From Actinomycetes bacterium (GTDB taxonomy: Bacteria; Actinomycetota; Actinomycetes; Propionibacteriales; Propionibacteriaceae), in NCBI GenBank assembly GCA_030426725.1, contig JAUHXZ010000025.1, forward strand, positions 1-34,057: a stretch of 34,057 nt of DNA. Direction: 5' to 3'. Shown here piece by piece: positions 1 to 8,557 of the stretch. Both the position numbers and the translations under genes were made by a program. Within the stretch, counting starts at the first letter, position 1; each line of letters begins with the position of its first letter. Under the pieces are notes generated by a model that ran no database searches, was not told where the DNA came from, and saw only the letters and a program-made list of their open reading frames with translations.

Positions 1-852
1 TGGTCGATCGGCCCGGGTGACCGGATCGGCCTGGTCGGTGTCAACGGCGCCGGCAAGACCACCCTCCTCGACCTGCTGGCGGGGGAACGCGAGCAGGACT
101 CGGGCAAGATCAAGCGCGGCCAGACCCTCCGGCTGGCGTACCTGTCGCAGACGGTCGGCGAGCTCGACGACGAGGACCGCGTCCTGGAGTCGGTCAAGCG
201 GCTCAAGGAGGAGACGAAGCTGGCGACTGGCCGCGAGGCCGGTGCATCGTCGCTGCTGGAGGAGTTCGGTTTCACCGGCGACAAGCTCGTCGCGCGGATC
301 GGCGACCTCAGCGGCGGCGAGCGGCGGCGGCTGCAGTTCCTGCGACTGCTCCTCGGGGAGCCCAACGTGATGATCCTCGATGAGCCCACCAACGATCTCG
401 ACATCGACACGCTCACCATCATCGAGGACTACCTCGACCGCTGGCCGGGCACGTTGCTGGTGGTCAGCCACGACCGGTACTTCCTCGAGCGCATCACCGA
501 CTACACCTACGCCCTGATGGGCGACGGTTCGTGTGTACTGCTGCCCGGCGGCGTCGACGAGTACCTCGACCGGCGGCGGGCCGCGAAGGCGTCAACCGCG
601 CGGCCGTCGAAGGCCCCAGGCCAGACACAGCCGTCGAAGTCCGAGGCGGCCGCCGAGCGGCAGCGGAAGAAGGACCTCACCCGCATCGAGGGCCAGCTGG
701 AGAAGGTCGAGGCGGAGATCGCGAAGCTGCACGACGCGATGGCCTCGGCCGCGACGGACTTCGAGAAGCTGGCGTCGCTCGACGCCGACCTCCGCGACGC
801 CGAGGCGCGCCGGGAGCGCCTCGAAGAGGCCTGGCTCGAGACCGCAGACTGA
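1..852 (+). CDS. ABC-F family ATPase, 3' part (5' end outside window)
   Basis: This is the last 283 residues of a soluble ABC-F protein, a family of tandem-ATPase factors that act on ribosomes and have no membrane partner. The fragment opens inside the second ATPase domain: a Walker A (GVNGAGKTT) lies at fragment residues 13-21, the signature LSGGE at 103-107, Walker B MILDEPTNDLDI at about 124-135, and the switch histidine in VVSHDRYFLERI near 157. The tail from about residue 215 is charged, helical and rich in K/E/R, as in the C-terminal coiled coil of Uup-type members. The DEPTNDLD wording is typical of ABC-F. The stop at 850-852 is clear. The first ATPase domain and linker cannot be seen, so the subfamily (Uup or another) is an inference. 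Confidence 0.93.
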   Translation, partial: WSIGPGDRIGLVGVNGAGKTTLLDLLAGEREQDSGKIKRGQTLRLAYLSQTVGELDDEDRVLESVKRLKEETKLATGREAGASSLLEEFGFTGDKLVARIGDLSGGERRRLQFLRLLLGEPNVMILDEPTNDLDIDTLTIIEDYLDRWPGTLLVVSHDRYFLERITDYTYALMGDGSCVLLPGGVDEYLDRRRAAKASTARPSKAPGQTQPSKSEAAAERQRKKDLTRIEGQLEKVEAEIAKLHDAMASAATDFEKLASLDADLRDAEARRERLEEAWLETAD

Positions 853-993
853 AGGGCAACCCCACGACCATCCACCTCGCCGGCGACCCGATCGTCGCCG
901 CCCGGTACGTCGCCGAACAGCTGCGCGCCGTCGAGCGCCTTGACGACGGCAACGCCCCGCTCGGCGCCAGGCTGATGCTCCCCTGAGGTCGCG

Positions 994-1389
994 TCAGCGG
1001 TCCACCTGCCGTTGGAGTTCGCCCTGGTCGAGCAACTCCCACACGTCGCTGATGAGGTCGCCGGCGAAGTGGAAGAAGAACGCGTGGGCAACCTCGATGG
1101 CGCGCCCGGTGGGCGGTGAGCCGCGCCACGTCCCGGTGTTGGTCCCGCGGAGGGTGGCGCGCACCGCGACGTCGTCGCCGGAAAAGACGACGGTGTGCGT
1201 CTCGAACGCCAGATCCGGGAACCCCTCGTGCCACCCCGCGACGATTCCCCGCAGGTCGCTCAGCCCCATATCGACGGTCCGTCCGCCGATATGGAACCTG
1301 AAGCGCGCCAGCGCAGCGGCCACGGAGTCGTAGTGTTCACGGTTCCATGCCTCGTCGAAGATCGCCCGGACCAGTTGTTCGCGTTCCAT
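994..1389 (-). CDS. SnoaL-like / ester cyclase family protein
   Basis: A 131-residue protein with the one-domain cystatin-like (NTF2/SnoaL) fold. Family marks are the N-terminal helix (LVRAIFDEAWNREHYD), the central segment LRGIVAGWHEGFPDLAFETHTVVFSGDDVAVR, and the late GRAIEVAHAFFFHFAGDLISDVWELLDQ. SnoaL-like proteins include polyketide cyclases and small isomerases, but many have no known substrate, so no reaction is assigned. The ATG at 1389 is preceded by TAGCGT with a 6-nt gap, so transcription probably begins at the start codon. It is divergent from the AAA ATPase gene at 1448 and convergent with the ABC-F gene. There is no biosynthetic gene nearby to give it a role. Confidence 0.85.
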   Translation of the reverse strand: MEREQLVRAIFDEAWNREHYDSVAAALARFRFHIGGRTVDMGLSDLRGIVAGWHEGFPDLAFETHTVVFSGDDVAVRATLRGTNTGTWRGSPPTGRAIEVAHAFFFHFAGDLISDVWELLDQGELQRQVDR

Positions 1390-1395
1390 CGTCCG

Positions 1396-1440
1396 ACGCT
1401 ACCGCCGACCCGCAGGGTTGTCGGTGGGCGCGCCTAGGGT
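1396..1440. promoter_or_regulatory. Divergent leaderless promoter pair (SnoaL-like / AAA ATPase)
   Basis: Minus-strand -10 TAGCGT at 1401-1396 sits 6 nt before the ATG at 1389. Plus-strand -10 TAGGGT at 1435-1440 sits 7 nt before the ATG at 1448. Only 33 bp separate the two -10 boxes, so two RNA polymerases could not bind together. No convincing -35 hexamer is visible for either. Confidence 0.65.
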
Positions 1441-1447
1441 GGCGCGC

Positions 1448-2593
1448 ATGTACCGAACGCTCGCCGTTGCCGGCTACCGATCCCTGCGCGACGTCGTGGT
1501 CCCGCTGGGCCGGGTCACCGTCGTGACGGGGGCCAACGGGTCCGGGAAGTCCAGCCTCTACCGTGCACTGAGGCTGTTGGCCGGATGCGCCCTCGGGGAC
1601 GCGGTCGGCTCGCTCGCCCGGGAGGGCGGACTGTGTTCCGTGCTGTGGGCCGGGCCCGAGTCGCTGGCGGGCGCCCGCCGCGGTCACGCCGTCGAGGGCA
1701 CGCGGCGGGCGGGGCCGGTGTCGCTTCGGCTGGGTATCGGCGGCGACGCCCTGTCCTACCTCATCGACCTCGGCCTACCCGTGCCCAACTCCACCACCGC
1801 GTTCGGTCGGGACCCGGAGATCAAGCGGGAGGCGGCGTGGGTCGGGCCGGTCATGCGCGCGGGCACGATGGTCGCGCGCCGGCTGCGCGCCGCCGTCGAG
1901 ATCCGCGACGACGGGCCCTGGTCCGAGCTCCCCTACCGCCTGCCCACACACGCGTCGATGCTGGCCGACGCACCGGATCTGCGGCCACTGCGCGACGAAC
2001 TGTCCTCCTGGCGGTTCTACGACGCGCTGCGCACCGACGCCGACGCCTCGGCCAGGAGGCCGCAGGTCGGCACCCGCACCTGGGCGCTGGCCTCCGACGG
2101 GTCGGACGTCGCGGCCGCCGTCCAGACCATCCTGGAGCGGGGCAAGGAACCGCTGCGGGAGTCCATCGCCGACGCGTTCCCGGGCAGCACGGTCGCCGTC
2201 GACCAGCGCGACGGCATCTTCGAGCTCACCCTGACCCAGCCGGGGATGCTGCGCCCCCTCCGCGCGGCGGAACTGTCCGACGGCACCCTGCGCTACCTGA
2301 TGTGGCTGGCGGCCCTGCTGGCGCCCGTCCGGCCGCCGCTCATGGCCGTAAACGAGCCGGAAAACAGCCTCCACCCGAGCCTCCTCGGCCCTCTGGCCAG
2401 GCTGATCGGCCGCGCGTCGACCGACACGCAGGTGGTGGTGGTCACGCACTCCCAGCCGCTGGTCGACGCGCTGGAGGCGGCGGTCGCCTCCAGCGAGCTC
2501 GCCGTCGTGGACCTCGTCAAGGACCTGGGTGAGACCGTCGTCGACGGCCAGGGCCTGCTGACCCGGCCCGCGTGGGAGTGGGGACGTCGCTGA
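1448..2593 (+). CDS. AAA family (SMC-like) ATPase, predicted
   Basis: A 381-residue ATPase of the AAA_21/COG4637-like group. It has an early Walker A (GANGSGKSS, residues 28-36), a long insert with low conservation, an ABC-type signature LSDGTLRYL near 280, a Walker B ending NEPENSLHP, and the histidine switch VVVVTHSQPLVDAL. There is no TOPRIM domain as in OLD nucleases and no coiled coil as in full SMC proteins. Cellular role is unknown; relatives occur alone or beside nucleases, but no nuclease is adjacent here. The ATG at 1448 is chosen over a TTG 30 nt upstream because TAGGGT lies 7 nt before it. It ends 3 bp from the convergent RDD gene, leaving no room for a terminator. Confidence 0.85.
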   Translation: MYRTLAVAGYRSLRDVVVPLGRVTVVTGANGSGKSSLYRALRLLAGCALGDAVGSLAREGGLCSVLWAGPESLAGARRGHAVEGTRRAGPVSLRLGIGGDALSYLIDLGLPVPNSTTAFGRDPEIKREAAWVGPVMRAGTMVARRLRAAVEIRDDGPWSELPYRLPTHASMLADAPDLRPLRDELSSWRFYDALRTDADASARRPQVGTRTWALASDGSDVAAAVQTILERGKEPLRESIADAFPGSTVAVDQRDGIFELTLTQPGMLRPLRAAELSDGTLRYLMWLAALLAPVRPPLMAVNEPENSLHPSLLGPLARLIGRASTDTQVVVVTHSQPLVDALEAAVASSELAVVDLVKDLGETVVDGQGLLTRPAWEWGRR

Positions 2594-2596
2594 GGC

Positions 2597-3013
2597 TCAG
2601 CGCCGGTTGACCACCGCGGTGCCGACCAGCAGGTCGGTGAGCGCGCGCCGCTCGGCGCCGACCACCAGCGCGGGGATGACGAGGCACTTGAGGGCCGTGC
2701 GAACCACCGGCCGCCACCAGCCGAGCGGTCCGCGGTCCACGCGGACGATCCCGATGCGGGCGATGAGCTGACCGAACGAGCCGCCGGTCAGCGCCGTCAG
2801 CAGGCTGGCCTCGACGAAGTAGACGGCCAGGATCATGAACGACTCCCACCCCGAGCCCGTCATGACGTCGAAGCCGAACAGAGCGATGGCGACGATCATG
2901 CTGGCCGCCCAGTCACCGATCATGGCCGCCACGCGGGCGCGCCACGACGCCAGCGATCCGGGACCCGACTCCGGGAGTCCGATGGTGGAACCTGGGTAGG
3001 CGGGGCTCGTCAC
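2597..3013 (-). CDS. RDD family membrane protein
   Basis: A 138-residue membrane protein of the RDD family. Visible parts are the conserved arginine/aspartate start (SWRARVAAMIGDW, residues 23-35), two or three hydrophobic helices (about 35-52, 60-80 and a weaker one near 105-120), and the GxxxxGQLIARIGIVRVD segment. RDD proteins are poorly characterised; some act in ion or solute transport. Actinobacteria often carry a small RDD gene next to glnA1 (Mycobacterium tuberculosis Rv2219A), and here glnA1 follows after an inserted ABC exporter pair, so the gene is probably that orthologue. The start is GTG at 3013, 7 nt after TAGGCT. Confidence 0.85.
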   Translation of the reverse strand: MTSPAYPGSTIGLPESGPGSLASWRARVAAMIGDWAASMIVAIALFGFDVMTGSGWESFMILAVYFVEASLLTALTGGSFGQLIARIGIVRVDRGPLGWWRPVVRTALKCLVIPALVVGAERRALTDLLVGTAVVNRR

Positions 3014-3020
3014 GGATCGG

Positions 3021-3084
3021 AGCCTAGCAGCGCTCCGGCGACCCGCCCGCTCGCGGCACCGACGCCGCGCAGCCGGAGTAGATT
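3021..3084. promoter_or_regulatory. Divergent leaderless promoter pair (RDD / ABC exporter)
   Basis: Minus-strand TAGGCT at 3026-3021 is 7 nt from the GTG at 3013. Plus-strand TAGATT at 3079-3084 is 7 nt from the ATG at 3092. The -10 boxes are 52 bp apart. No clear -35 boxes. Confidence 0.62.
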
Positions 3085-3091
3085 GCCCAAC

Positions 3092-3811
3092 ATGGCAACG
3101 TCAGCCGCCGAAGCCCGCGCTCTCGTCGTCCACCGGGGCCGGACCGAGATCCTGCACGGGCTGGACTTCCAGCTCGAGCCGGGCTCCGTCACCGGTCTGT
3201 TCGGCCCCTCCGGCTGCGGCAAGACCACCCTCATGCGCACGATGGTGGGCGTGCAGCGCATCACCTCCGGCACCATGGAGCTCCTCGGGACGCCGGCCGG
3301 GGAACCGCGGCTGCGCCAGCGCGTCGCCTACACCAGCCAGAACCTCAGCATCTACCGCGACATCTCCGTGATCGCCAACGTCCGCTATTTCGCCCGTCTC
3401 CACGGGCTGCCGGACTCGGCCGCCGACAGCGCCATCGAGGCGGTCCACCTCACCGGACACGCGGGGCAGCGCGTCGAAACGCTGTCGGGCGGTGAGGCAA
3501 GCCGGGCGTCGCTGGCGTGCGCGCTCGTCGCGCAGCCCGAGATACTGATCCTCGACGAGCCCACCGTCGGCCTGGACCCGCTCACCCGCGAATCGCTCTG
3601 GGAGCACTTCCGGGGCCTCGCCCATGCGGGCACCACCCTGCTTGTGTCCAGTCACGTCATGGACGAGGCGACGCGCTGCGACACCGTGCTGCTCATGCGC
3701 GAGGGGCACTTCCTCGCCACCGGCCCGATGGCCGAACTGCAGGAGCGCACCGGGGAGCGCACCCCCGAAGAAGCGTTCCTCGCCCTCGTGAAGCGGGAGG
3801 CGGCGGCATGA
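3092..3811 (+). CDS. ABC-2 type exporter, ATP-binding subunit
   Basis: A 239-residue ATPase that should power the membrane protein encoded directly after it. Walker A GPSGCGKTT is near residue 38, Q-loop YTSQNLSIYRDI near 78-89, signature LSGGEASR near 131, Walker B ILILDEPTVGLDP near 152, and the switch histidine in VSSHVMDEATRCD. The wording fits drug- or lipid-export ATPases of the DrrA/NodI type. Start ATG 3092 is favoured because TAGATT lies 7 nt upstream; a TTG at 3083 would fall inside that box. The stop overlaps the next start as ATGA, so the two subunits are probably translationally coupled. Substrate unknown. Confidence 0.92.
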   Translation: MATSAAEARALVVHRGRTEILHGLDFQLEPGSVTGLFGPSGCGKTTLMRTMVGVQRITSGTMELLGTPAGEPRLRQRVAYTSQNLSIYRDISVIANVRYFARLHGLPDSAADSAIEAVHLTGHAGQRVETLSGGEASRASLACALVAQPEILILDEPTVGLDPLTRESLWEHFRGLAHAGTTLLVSSHVMDEATRCDTVLLMREGHFLATGPMAELQERTGERTPEEAFLALVKREAAA

Positions 3812-4593
3812 GCCAGGCCCGGCACGCCGCGCCCCCGCGCCGACGGGGTCGCCACTTCGCGACGGTCGCCCGGATCGGGGCCCAGCTGCACTCGGATCCC
3901 CGCACCGTCGGTATCGTCATGCTGCTGCCCGTGGTGCTCATCACGCTGCTCTACTTCGTGATGATCGACCTGCCCACTCCCCCGGGCGCGCCGGAGCCCT
4001 TCGACGACATCGGCCCGATCATGCTCGCGGTGCTGCCGATGATGCTGATGTTCCTCGTCACCTCGATCACGATGCTGCGGGAGCGCACCTCCGGCACGCT
4101 GGAGCGCCTGCTCACCACGCCGTTGACCCGCTGGAACCTACTGGCCTCCTACGGGCTGGTGTTCGGGCTGCTGGGAGTGGCGCAGGCGTCGCTACTGGCC
4201 GCGTTCGTGCTGGGCGTCTACGGCGTAGACATCGAGGGGCCACTGTGGGTGATCCTGCTCATCTCCCTGCTCGACGCCCTCGTCGGCGTCTCCTTCGGAC
4301 TGCTGGCGAGCGCCTACGCCCGCACGGAGTTCCAGGCGGTGCAGTTCATGCCGATGCTCATCGGCCCCCAGTTGTTCCTGTGCGGGCTGTTCGCTCCCGT
4401 GGACCAGATGCCCGACGTGCTGGCCGCCGTCGCACGGGTCCTCCCGATGACCTGGGCGGCCGACGCCGTGCTGGACGTGACGGCCAACGCCGAGGTGTCG
4501 GGCGGCACCTGGCTCGGCATCGGACTGCTCGCCGGTCTGGTGTTGGGCATGCTGGTCGTCGCCGCGTCATCGATGCCCCGCCGGACCCGATAA
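3808..4593 (+). CDS. ABC-2 type exporter, permease subunit
   Basis: A 261-residue integral membrane protein, partner of the preceding ATPase. After a basic cytoplasmic N-terminus (residues 1-35) come about six hydrophobic segments: near 36-52, 70-90, 115-140, 150-172, about 180-198 and 232-252. The stretch TMLRERTSGTLERLLTTPLTRW between the second and third helices is the hallmark of the ABC2_membrane/NodJ family, as is the FLCGLFAPVDQMPDVL segment. It ends with a short basic tail (SMPRRTR). What it exports is not visible. The pair stands between the RDD gene and glnA1. Confidence 0.9.
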   Translation: MSQARHAAPPRRRGRHFATVARIGAQLHSDPRTVGIVMLLPVVLITLLYFVMIDLPTPPGAPEPFDDIGPIMLAVLPMMLMFLVTSITMLRERTSGTLERLLTTPLTRWNLLASYGLVFGLLGVAQASLLAAFVLGVYGVDIEGPLWVILLISLLDALVGVSFGLLASAYARTEFQAVQFMPMLIGPQLFLCGLFAPVDQMPDVLAAVARVLPMTWAADAVLDVTANAEVSGGTWLGIGLLAGLVLGMLVVAASSMPRRTR

Positions 4594-4617
4594 CCGGCTC
4601 CCTCCTCCGGAAAAGCT

Positions 4618-4644
4618 GTAACAGCGCTGTTACATATCGGCAAC
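4618..4644 (+). promoter_or_regulatory. GlnR-like binding site upstream of glnA1
   Basis: Three pentamers with exact 6-nt gaps are visible: GTAAC (4618-4622), GTTAC (4629-4633) and GCAAC (4640-4644). The first two form a perfect 16-bp palindrome. Actinobacterial GlnR recognises gTnAc-n6-GnAAc type boxes in front of nitrogen genes, so this is the expected place and spacing. A possible -10, TAGTGT at 4666-4671, follows with no good -35, which would suit activation. CTTAG-tgt-CTAAG at 4664-4676 overlaps that -10. Protein identity (GlnR versus another regulator) is inferred. Confidence 0.6.
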
Positions 4645-4707
4645 TGCGGGACCCAATTGCTGCCTTAGTGTCTAAGACAAGCAAACCCGACCAAAGGAAG
4701 AACGCCC

Positions 4708-6129
4708 ATGTTCCAAGGCCAAGACGACCTTCTGGCTTACATCAAGGAAGAGGGCATCGAGACCATCGATGTGCGCTTCTGCGACCTCCCCGGCGTCATG
4801 CAGCACTTCACTGTCCCGGCCTACAGCTTCGGCCCCGAGGTCTTCGAGGACGGCCTGAACTTCGACGGTTCGTCGATCACCGGCTTCCAGAAGATCCACG
4901 AGTCCGACATGTCGCTGTTCCCGGATCCGACCACCGCGTTCGTCGATCCCTTCCGGAAGTCGAAGACTCTCAACATCAACTTCTTCGTGCACGATCCGCT
5001 GACGAAGGAGCCCTACTCGCGTGACCCGCGCAACATCGCGCGCAAGGCCCTGGCCTACCTGTCCTCGACCGGCGTCGGCGACACCGCGTTCTTCGCCCCC
5101 GAGGCCGAGTTCTACGTCTTCGACGACGTCCGCTTCGGCAGCACGCCCAACGAGGGCTACTACCACATCGACTCCGAGGCCGGCGCCTGGAACACCGGCC
5201 GCGTCGAAGAGGGCGGCAACCGCGGCTACAAGGTCAAGTACAAGGGCGGTTACTTCCCGGTCGCTCCGGTCGACCACTTCGGCGACCTGCGTGACGACAT
5301 CGTCCGCCACATGAGCGCCGTCGGCCTCGAGGTCGAGCGCGCGCACCACGAGGTGGGCAGCGCCGGCCAGGCCGAGATCAACTGGAAGTACGACACGCTG
5401 CTCAAGGCCGCGGACGATGTCATGAAGTTCAAGTACCTCGTCAAGAACACCGCCTGGGAGGCCGGCAAGACGGCCACCTTCATGCCGAAGCCGGTCTTCG
5501 GCGACAACGGCTCGGGCATGCACTGCCACCAGTCCATCTGGAACGAGGGCAAGCCGCTGTTCTACGACGAGAACGGCTACGCCGGTCTGTCCGACATGGC
5601 CCGCTGGTACATCGGCGGCCTGCTCAAGCACGCCCCGTCGCTGCTGGCTTTCACGAACCCGTCGACCAACTCGTACCACCGTCTGGTCCCGGGCTTCGAG
5701 GCCCCCGTGAACCTCGTGTACTCGCAGCGCAACCGCTCGGCCTGCATCCGCATCCCGATCACCGGTTCGAACCCGAAGGCCAAGCGCATCGAGTTCCGTT
5801 GCCCCGACCCGTCGTCGAACCCCTACCTGGCGTTCGCCGCGATGCTGCTCGCCGGCCTGGACGGCATCCAGAACCGCATCGAGCCCATGGCCCCGATCGA
5901 CAAGGACCTCTACGAGCTTCCCCCCGAGGAGCACGCCGCCGTCCCGCAGGTGCCGACGACCCTCGCCGAGGTTCTCGACTCCCTCGAGGCGGACCACGAG
6001 TTCCTGCTCGCCGGTGACGTCTTCACCCCGGACCTCATCGAGACGTGGATCGAGCTGAAGCGTGAGGAACTCCTCGCCATCCAGCTGCGGCCGCATCCCC
6101 ACGAGTTCGACATGTACTACGCGCTCTGA
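4708..6129 (+). CDS. glnA: Glutamine synthetase type I (GSI-beta), main enzyme
   Basis: Makes glutamine from glutamate, ammonia and ATP as a cytoplasmic dodecamer. The length of 473 residues is normal for GSI-beta. Visible marks are FDGSSITGF (about 52-60), the metal/glutamate motif [34 protein letters not shown], and the C-terminal [22 protein letters not shown]. Tyr402 in [11 protein letters not shown] is the adenylylation site, so activity should be set by GlnE, whose gene is at 11933-14857. The start ATG at 4708 has a clear ribosome site AAAGGAAG at 4693-4700, unlike most genes here. It has its own promoter region with a GlnR-like box and a strong terminator after the stop. Confidence 0.98.
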   Translation: MFQGQDDLLAYIKEEGIETIDVRFCDLPGVMQHFTVPAYSFGPEVFEDGLNFDGSSITGFQKIHESDMSLFPDPTTAFVDPFRKSKTLNINFFVHDPLTKEPYSRDPRNIARKALAYLSSTGVGDTAFFAPEAEFYVFDDVRFGSTPNEGYYHIDSEAGAWNTGRVEEGGNRGYKVKYKGGYFPVAPVDHFGDLRDDIVRHMSAVGLEVERAHHEVGSAGQAEINWKYDTLLKAADDVMKFKYLVKNTAWEAGKTATFMPKPVFGDNGSGMHCHQSIWNEGKPLFYDENGYAGLSDMARWYIGGLLKHAPSLLAFTNPSTNSYHRLVPGFEAPVNLVYSQRNRSACIRIPITGSNPKAKRIEFRCPDPSSNPYLAFAAMLLAGLDGIQNRIEPMAPIDKDLYELPPEEHAAVPQVPTTLAEVLDSLEADHEFLLAGDVFTPDLIETWIELKREELLAIQLRPHPHEFDMYYAL

Positions 6130-6146
6130 TCGCGAAGTTCCGACGC

Positions 6147-6182
6147 GAAGGCCCCGACCTGCTCCCGCAGGGCGGGGCCTTC
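6147..6182 (+). terminator. Nested hairpin terminator after glnA1
   Basis: GAAGGCCCCG (6147-6156) pairs perfectly with CGGGGCCTTC (6173-6182). The loop holds a second perfect stem, CCTGC-tccc-GCAGG (6158-6171). It begins 17 nt after the glnA stop. There is no T-run, as is common in actinobacterial terminators. Confidence 0.85.
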
Positions 6183-6259
6183 CGCTTCCCCCACACCAAA
6201 CATGTAACAAACCTTGAACAATTTCCGGAAGATGGGTGAAATCTGCTTCACCTGAGCCC

Positions 6260-6265
6260 TATGCT
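6260..6265 (+). promoter_or_regulatory. -10 box of leaderless MMPL gene
   Basis: TATGCT lies 6 nt before the GTG start at 6272. This decides the start codon, as no ribosome-binding site is visible. No good -35 is seen. Confidence 0.6.
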
Positions 6266-6271
6266 GGGCAC

Positions 6272-8512
6272 GTGTCCAAGACCCGTCTCGCCCGCATCCT
6301 CATCCCGGCAGCGCTCATCCTCGTCTGGCTGACCGCAGCCGGGATCGGCGGCCCGTACTTCGGCCGCATCGACGAGGTCGCCACCAACGACCAGGCCGCG
6401 TTCCTGCCCACCAGCGCCGAGGCCACGGTCGTGGGCGAGCGCTACCTCGACTTCGTCGACACGTCGACGGTTCCGGCCATCGTGCTGTTCACCTCCGAGG
6501 AGACGCTCACCCCCGACGAACTCGCTTCCCTCGGGGAGATCGCCTCGTCACTGGGCGACGTCGAGGGGGTGGAGACCGTCTCGCCTCTCATCCCGTCGGA
6601 GGACGGGACGGCCGCCCAGGCGTTCGCGGGCGTCGGCTCGGAGGCCGAGTTGAGCGAGGTCGTCGAGACCATCAGGACCGACGTCGCCGCGGACCTGCCG
6701 TCGGGGATCACGATGTACGTGACCGGCCCGGCCGGTTTCGCGGCCGACATCAGCGAGGCGTTCAGCGGCATCGACGGATTGCTGCTGGCCGTGACCCTCG
6801 CCGTCGTGCTGGTGATTCTGCTGATCGTGTACCGGTCGCTCATCCTGCCGTTCGCGGTGCTGGCCACGAGTCTGTTCGCGCTCGCGGTCGCCCTGCTGGC
6901 CAACTGGTGGCTGGCGAAGGCGGAGATCCTCACCCTGACCGGCCAGACCCAGGGCATCCTGTTCATCCTCGTCATCGGCGCGACCACCGACTACTCGCTG
7001 CTCTACACGGCCCGCTACGCCGAGGAACTGAAGCGCCGCGAGCACCGGGCCGACGCCACCCGCGCCGCGCTGCGCGGGGTCATCGAGCCGATCCTCGCCT
7101 CCGGCGGCACCGTCATCGCGGGCCTGCTGTGTCTGCTGCTGAGCGACCTGGGCTCCAGCCGGTCCCTCGGGCCGGTGGCCGCCATCGGCATCGTGTTCGC
7201 GATGCTGGCGGCGCTGACCTTCCTGCCCAGCGCCCTGTTCCTCATGGGCCGCACCTCGTACTGGCCCCGCCGGCCGAGGTTCGACCCTGACCGTGACGAG
7301 GAGGCGCAGGTCTCCTCGGGTGCGTACGCGAAGGCCGGCCGGCTCGTCGCCGCGAGGCCCCGGACGGTGTGGATCGTGTGCGCGCTGGCCCTGGCCGCCG
7401 GCGCCGCGTTCGTCCCCACCCTCAAGGCCGACGGCGTGCCGCCGAGCGAGTTCGTGCTCGGTACCTCCGAGGCCCGCGACGGGCAGGAGCAGCTCGCCGA
7501 GCACTTCCCCGCCGGCTCCGGCAGCCCCGCCCGGGTACTCACCGACGAGGGCGATCTGCAGGAGGTGGCCGACATCCTGCTGGCTGCCGACGGCGTGGAC
7601 TCGGTCTCCGTCGTCGCGACGGACTCCCCCGCCGGCACAGCCCCGGTGACGGCCGACGGCATCCAGCCCCTCGGGCCTCCGGGGACGCCCGCGCCGCAGC
7701 CCACCGTCAGCGACGGCCAGGTCATGCTGCTGGCCACCCTCACCGACGCACCCGACAGCGACGCGGCCGCCCAGACGGTCATCGACCTGCGCACCGAACT
7801 CGACGGGCTGGCCCAGATCGGCGGCGAGACGGCCACAACGGTGGACACCCGGGAGACCACCATCCGGGACCGCAACCTCATCATCCCGTTGGTGCTCGCG
7901 GTGATCCTCGTCGTGCTCATCGGGCTGCTGCGCTCCGTGCTGGCTCCCGTGCTGCTCATCCTCACCACGGTGCTGTCCTTCGGCACCGCGCTGGGTACCG
8001 CGGCGATCGTGTTCAACCACATCCTGGACCTGCCGGGAGCCGACCCGTCGGTGCCGCTCTACGGGTTCGTGTTCCTCGTCGCGCTGGGCATCGACTACAA
8101 CATCTTCCTCATGACCCGCGTGCGTGAGGAGTCGTTGACGCACGGCACCCGGAAGGGGATCCTGCGCGGCCTCGCGGTCACCGGCGGTGTCATCACGTCG
8201 GCCGGCCTGGTGCTGGCGGCGACGTTCGCCGCGCTGGCCGTCCTGCCGATCCTGTTCCTGCTGCAGCTGGCGTTCATCGTCGCCTACGGCGTGCTCATCG
8301 ACACGTTCCTCGTGCGGACGCTGCTGGTGCCGGCGCTCGCCTACGACATCGGCCCGGCCGTCTGGTGGCCGGCGAAGCTGCCGGCGGACAGGGCGTCCCA
8401 TGCGGAGGGCGCGGCCCCGCCGGAGGAGCCGAGCACTGTCGAGGAGGCGCAGCACGCCGACCTCGACGCGGACCACCCGGAGGCGCGGCACGCCACATCC
8501 TCGGCCGGCTGA
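6272..8512 (+). CDS. MMPL/RND family transporter
   Basis: A 746-residue membrane protein of the MMPL branch of RND transporters, which export lipids or hydrophobic compounds using the proton gradient. Layout: one N-terminal helix (about residues 6-26), an extracellular domain (to about 160), five helices (about 165-335), a second single helix near 368-388, a second extracellular domain (to about 525), and five more helices to about 690. The proton-relay DY pairs are present in GATTDYSLL (near 237) and LGIDYNIFL (near 606). The C-terminal 60 residues are hydrophilic and rich in Glu, Ala and His and look disordered. Start GTG 6272 is chosen from the TATGCT box. Substrate is unknown; the ActII-3/MmpL relatives are only a family guide. 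Confidence 0.92.
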   Translation: MSKTRLARILIPAALILVWLTAAGIGGPYFGRIDEVATNDQAAFLPTSAEATVVGERYLDFVDTSTVPAIVLFTSEETLTPDELASLGEIASSLGDVEGVETVSPLIPSEDGTAAQAFAGVGSEAELSEVVETIRTDVAADLPSGITMYVTGPAGFAADISEAFSGIDGLLLAVTLAVVLVILLIVYRSLILPFAVLATSLFALAVALLANWWLAKAEILTLTGQTQGILFILVIGATTDYSLLYTARYAEELKRREHRADATRAALRGVIEPILASGGTVIAGLLCLLLSDLGSSRSLGPVAAIGIVFAMLAALTFLPSALFLMGRTSYWPRRPRFDPDRDEEAQVSSGAYAKAGRLVAARPRTVWIVCALALAAGAAFVPTLKADGVPPSEFVLGTSEARDGQEQLAEHFPAGSGSPARVLTDEGDLQEVADILLAADGVDSVSVVATDSPAGTAPVTADGIQPLGPPGTPAPQPTVSDGQVMLLATLTDAPDSDAAAQTVIDLRTELDGLAQIGGETATTVDTRETTIRDRNLIIPLVLAVILVVLIGLLRSVLAPVLLILTTVLSFGTALGTAAIVFNHILDLPGADPSVPLYGFVFLVALGIDYNIFLMTRVREESLTHGTRKGILRGLAVTGGVITSAGLVLAATFAALAVLPILFLLQLAFIVAYGVLIDTFLVRTLLVPALAYDIGPAVWWPAKLPADRASHAEGAAPPEEPSTVEEAQHADLDADHPEARHATSSAG

Positions 8513-8545
8513 CGCACCCCGGCGGGCCCGTTCCACCGCACCCCG

Positions 8546-8551
8546 TAGGCT
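8546..8551 (+). promoter_or_regulatory. -10 box of leaderless acuI-like gene
   Basis: TAGGCT lies 6 nt before the ATG at 8558. It sits 33 nt after the MMPL stop, so the reductase gene probably has its own promoter even though it could also be read from upstream. Confidence 0.62.
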
Positions 8552-8557
8552 GGCCCC

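Noticed and set aside
853..986. An open stretch of about 45 codons after the ABC-F stop (ends DDGNAPLGARLMLP)
   Set aside because: It reads protein-like but has no start codon of its own after the stop and no recognised family; possibly a remnant, but too little to call a pseudogene.
4672..6210. A 512-codon open frame opposite glnA1
   Set aside because: Shadow of the strongly conserved glnA reading frame; low-complexity Val/Arg/Glu/Asp composition, no family match.
6204..6219. Second GlnR-like site (GTAAC-n6-TGAAC) before the MMPL gene
   Set aside because: Only one pentamer fits well and there is no third box; more likely chance.
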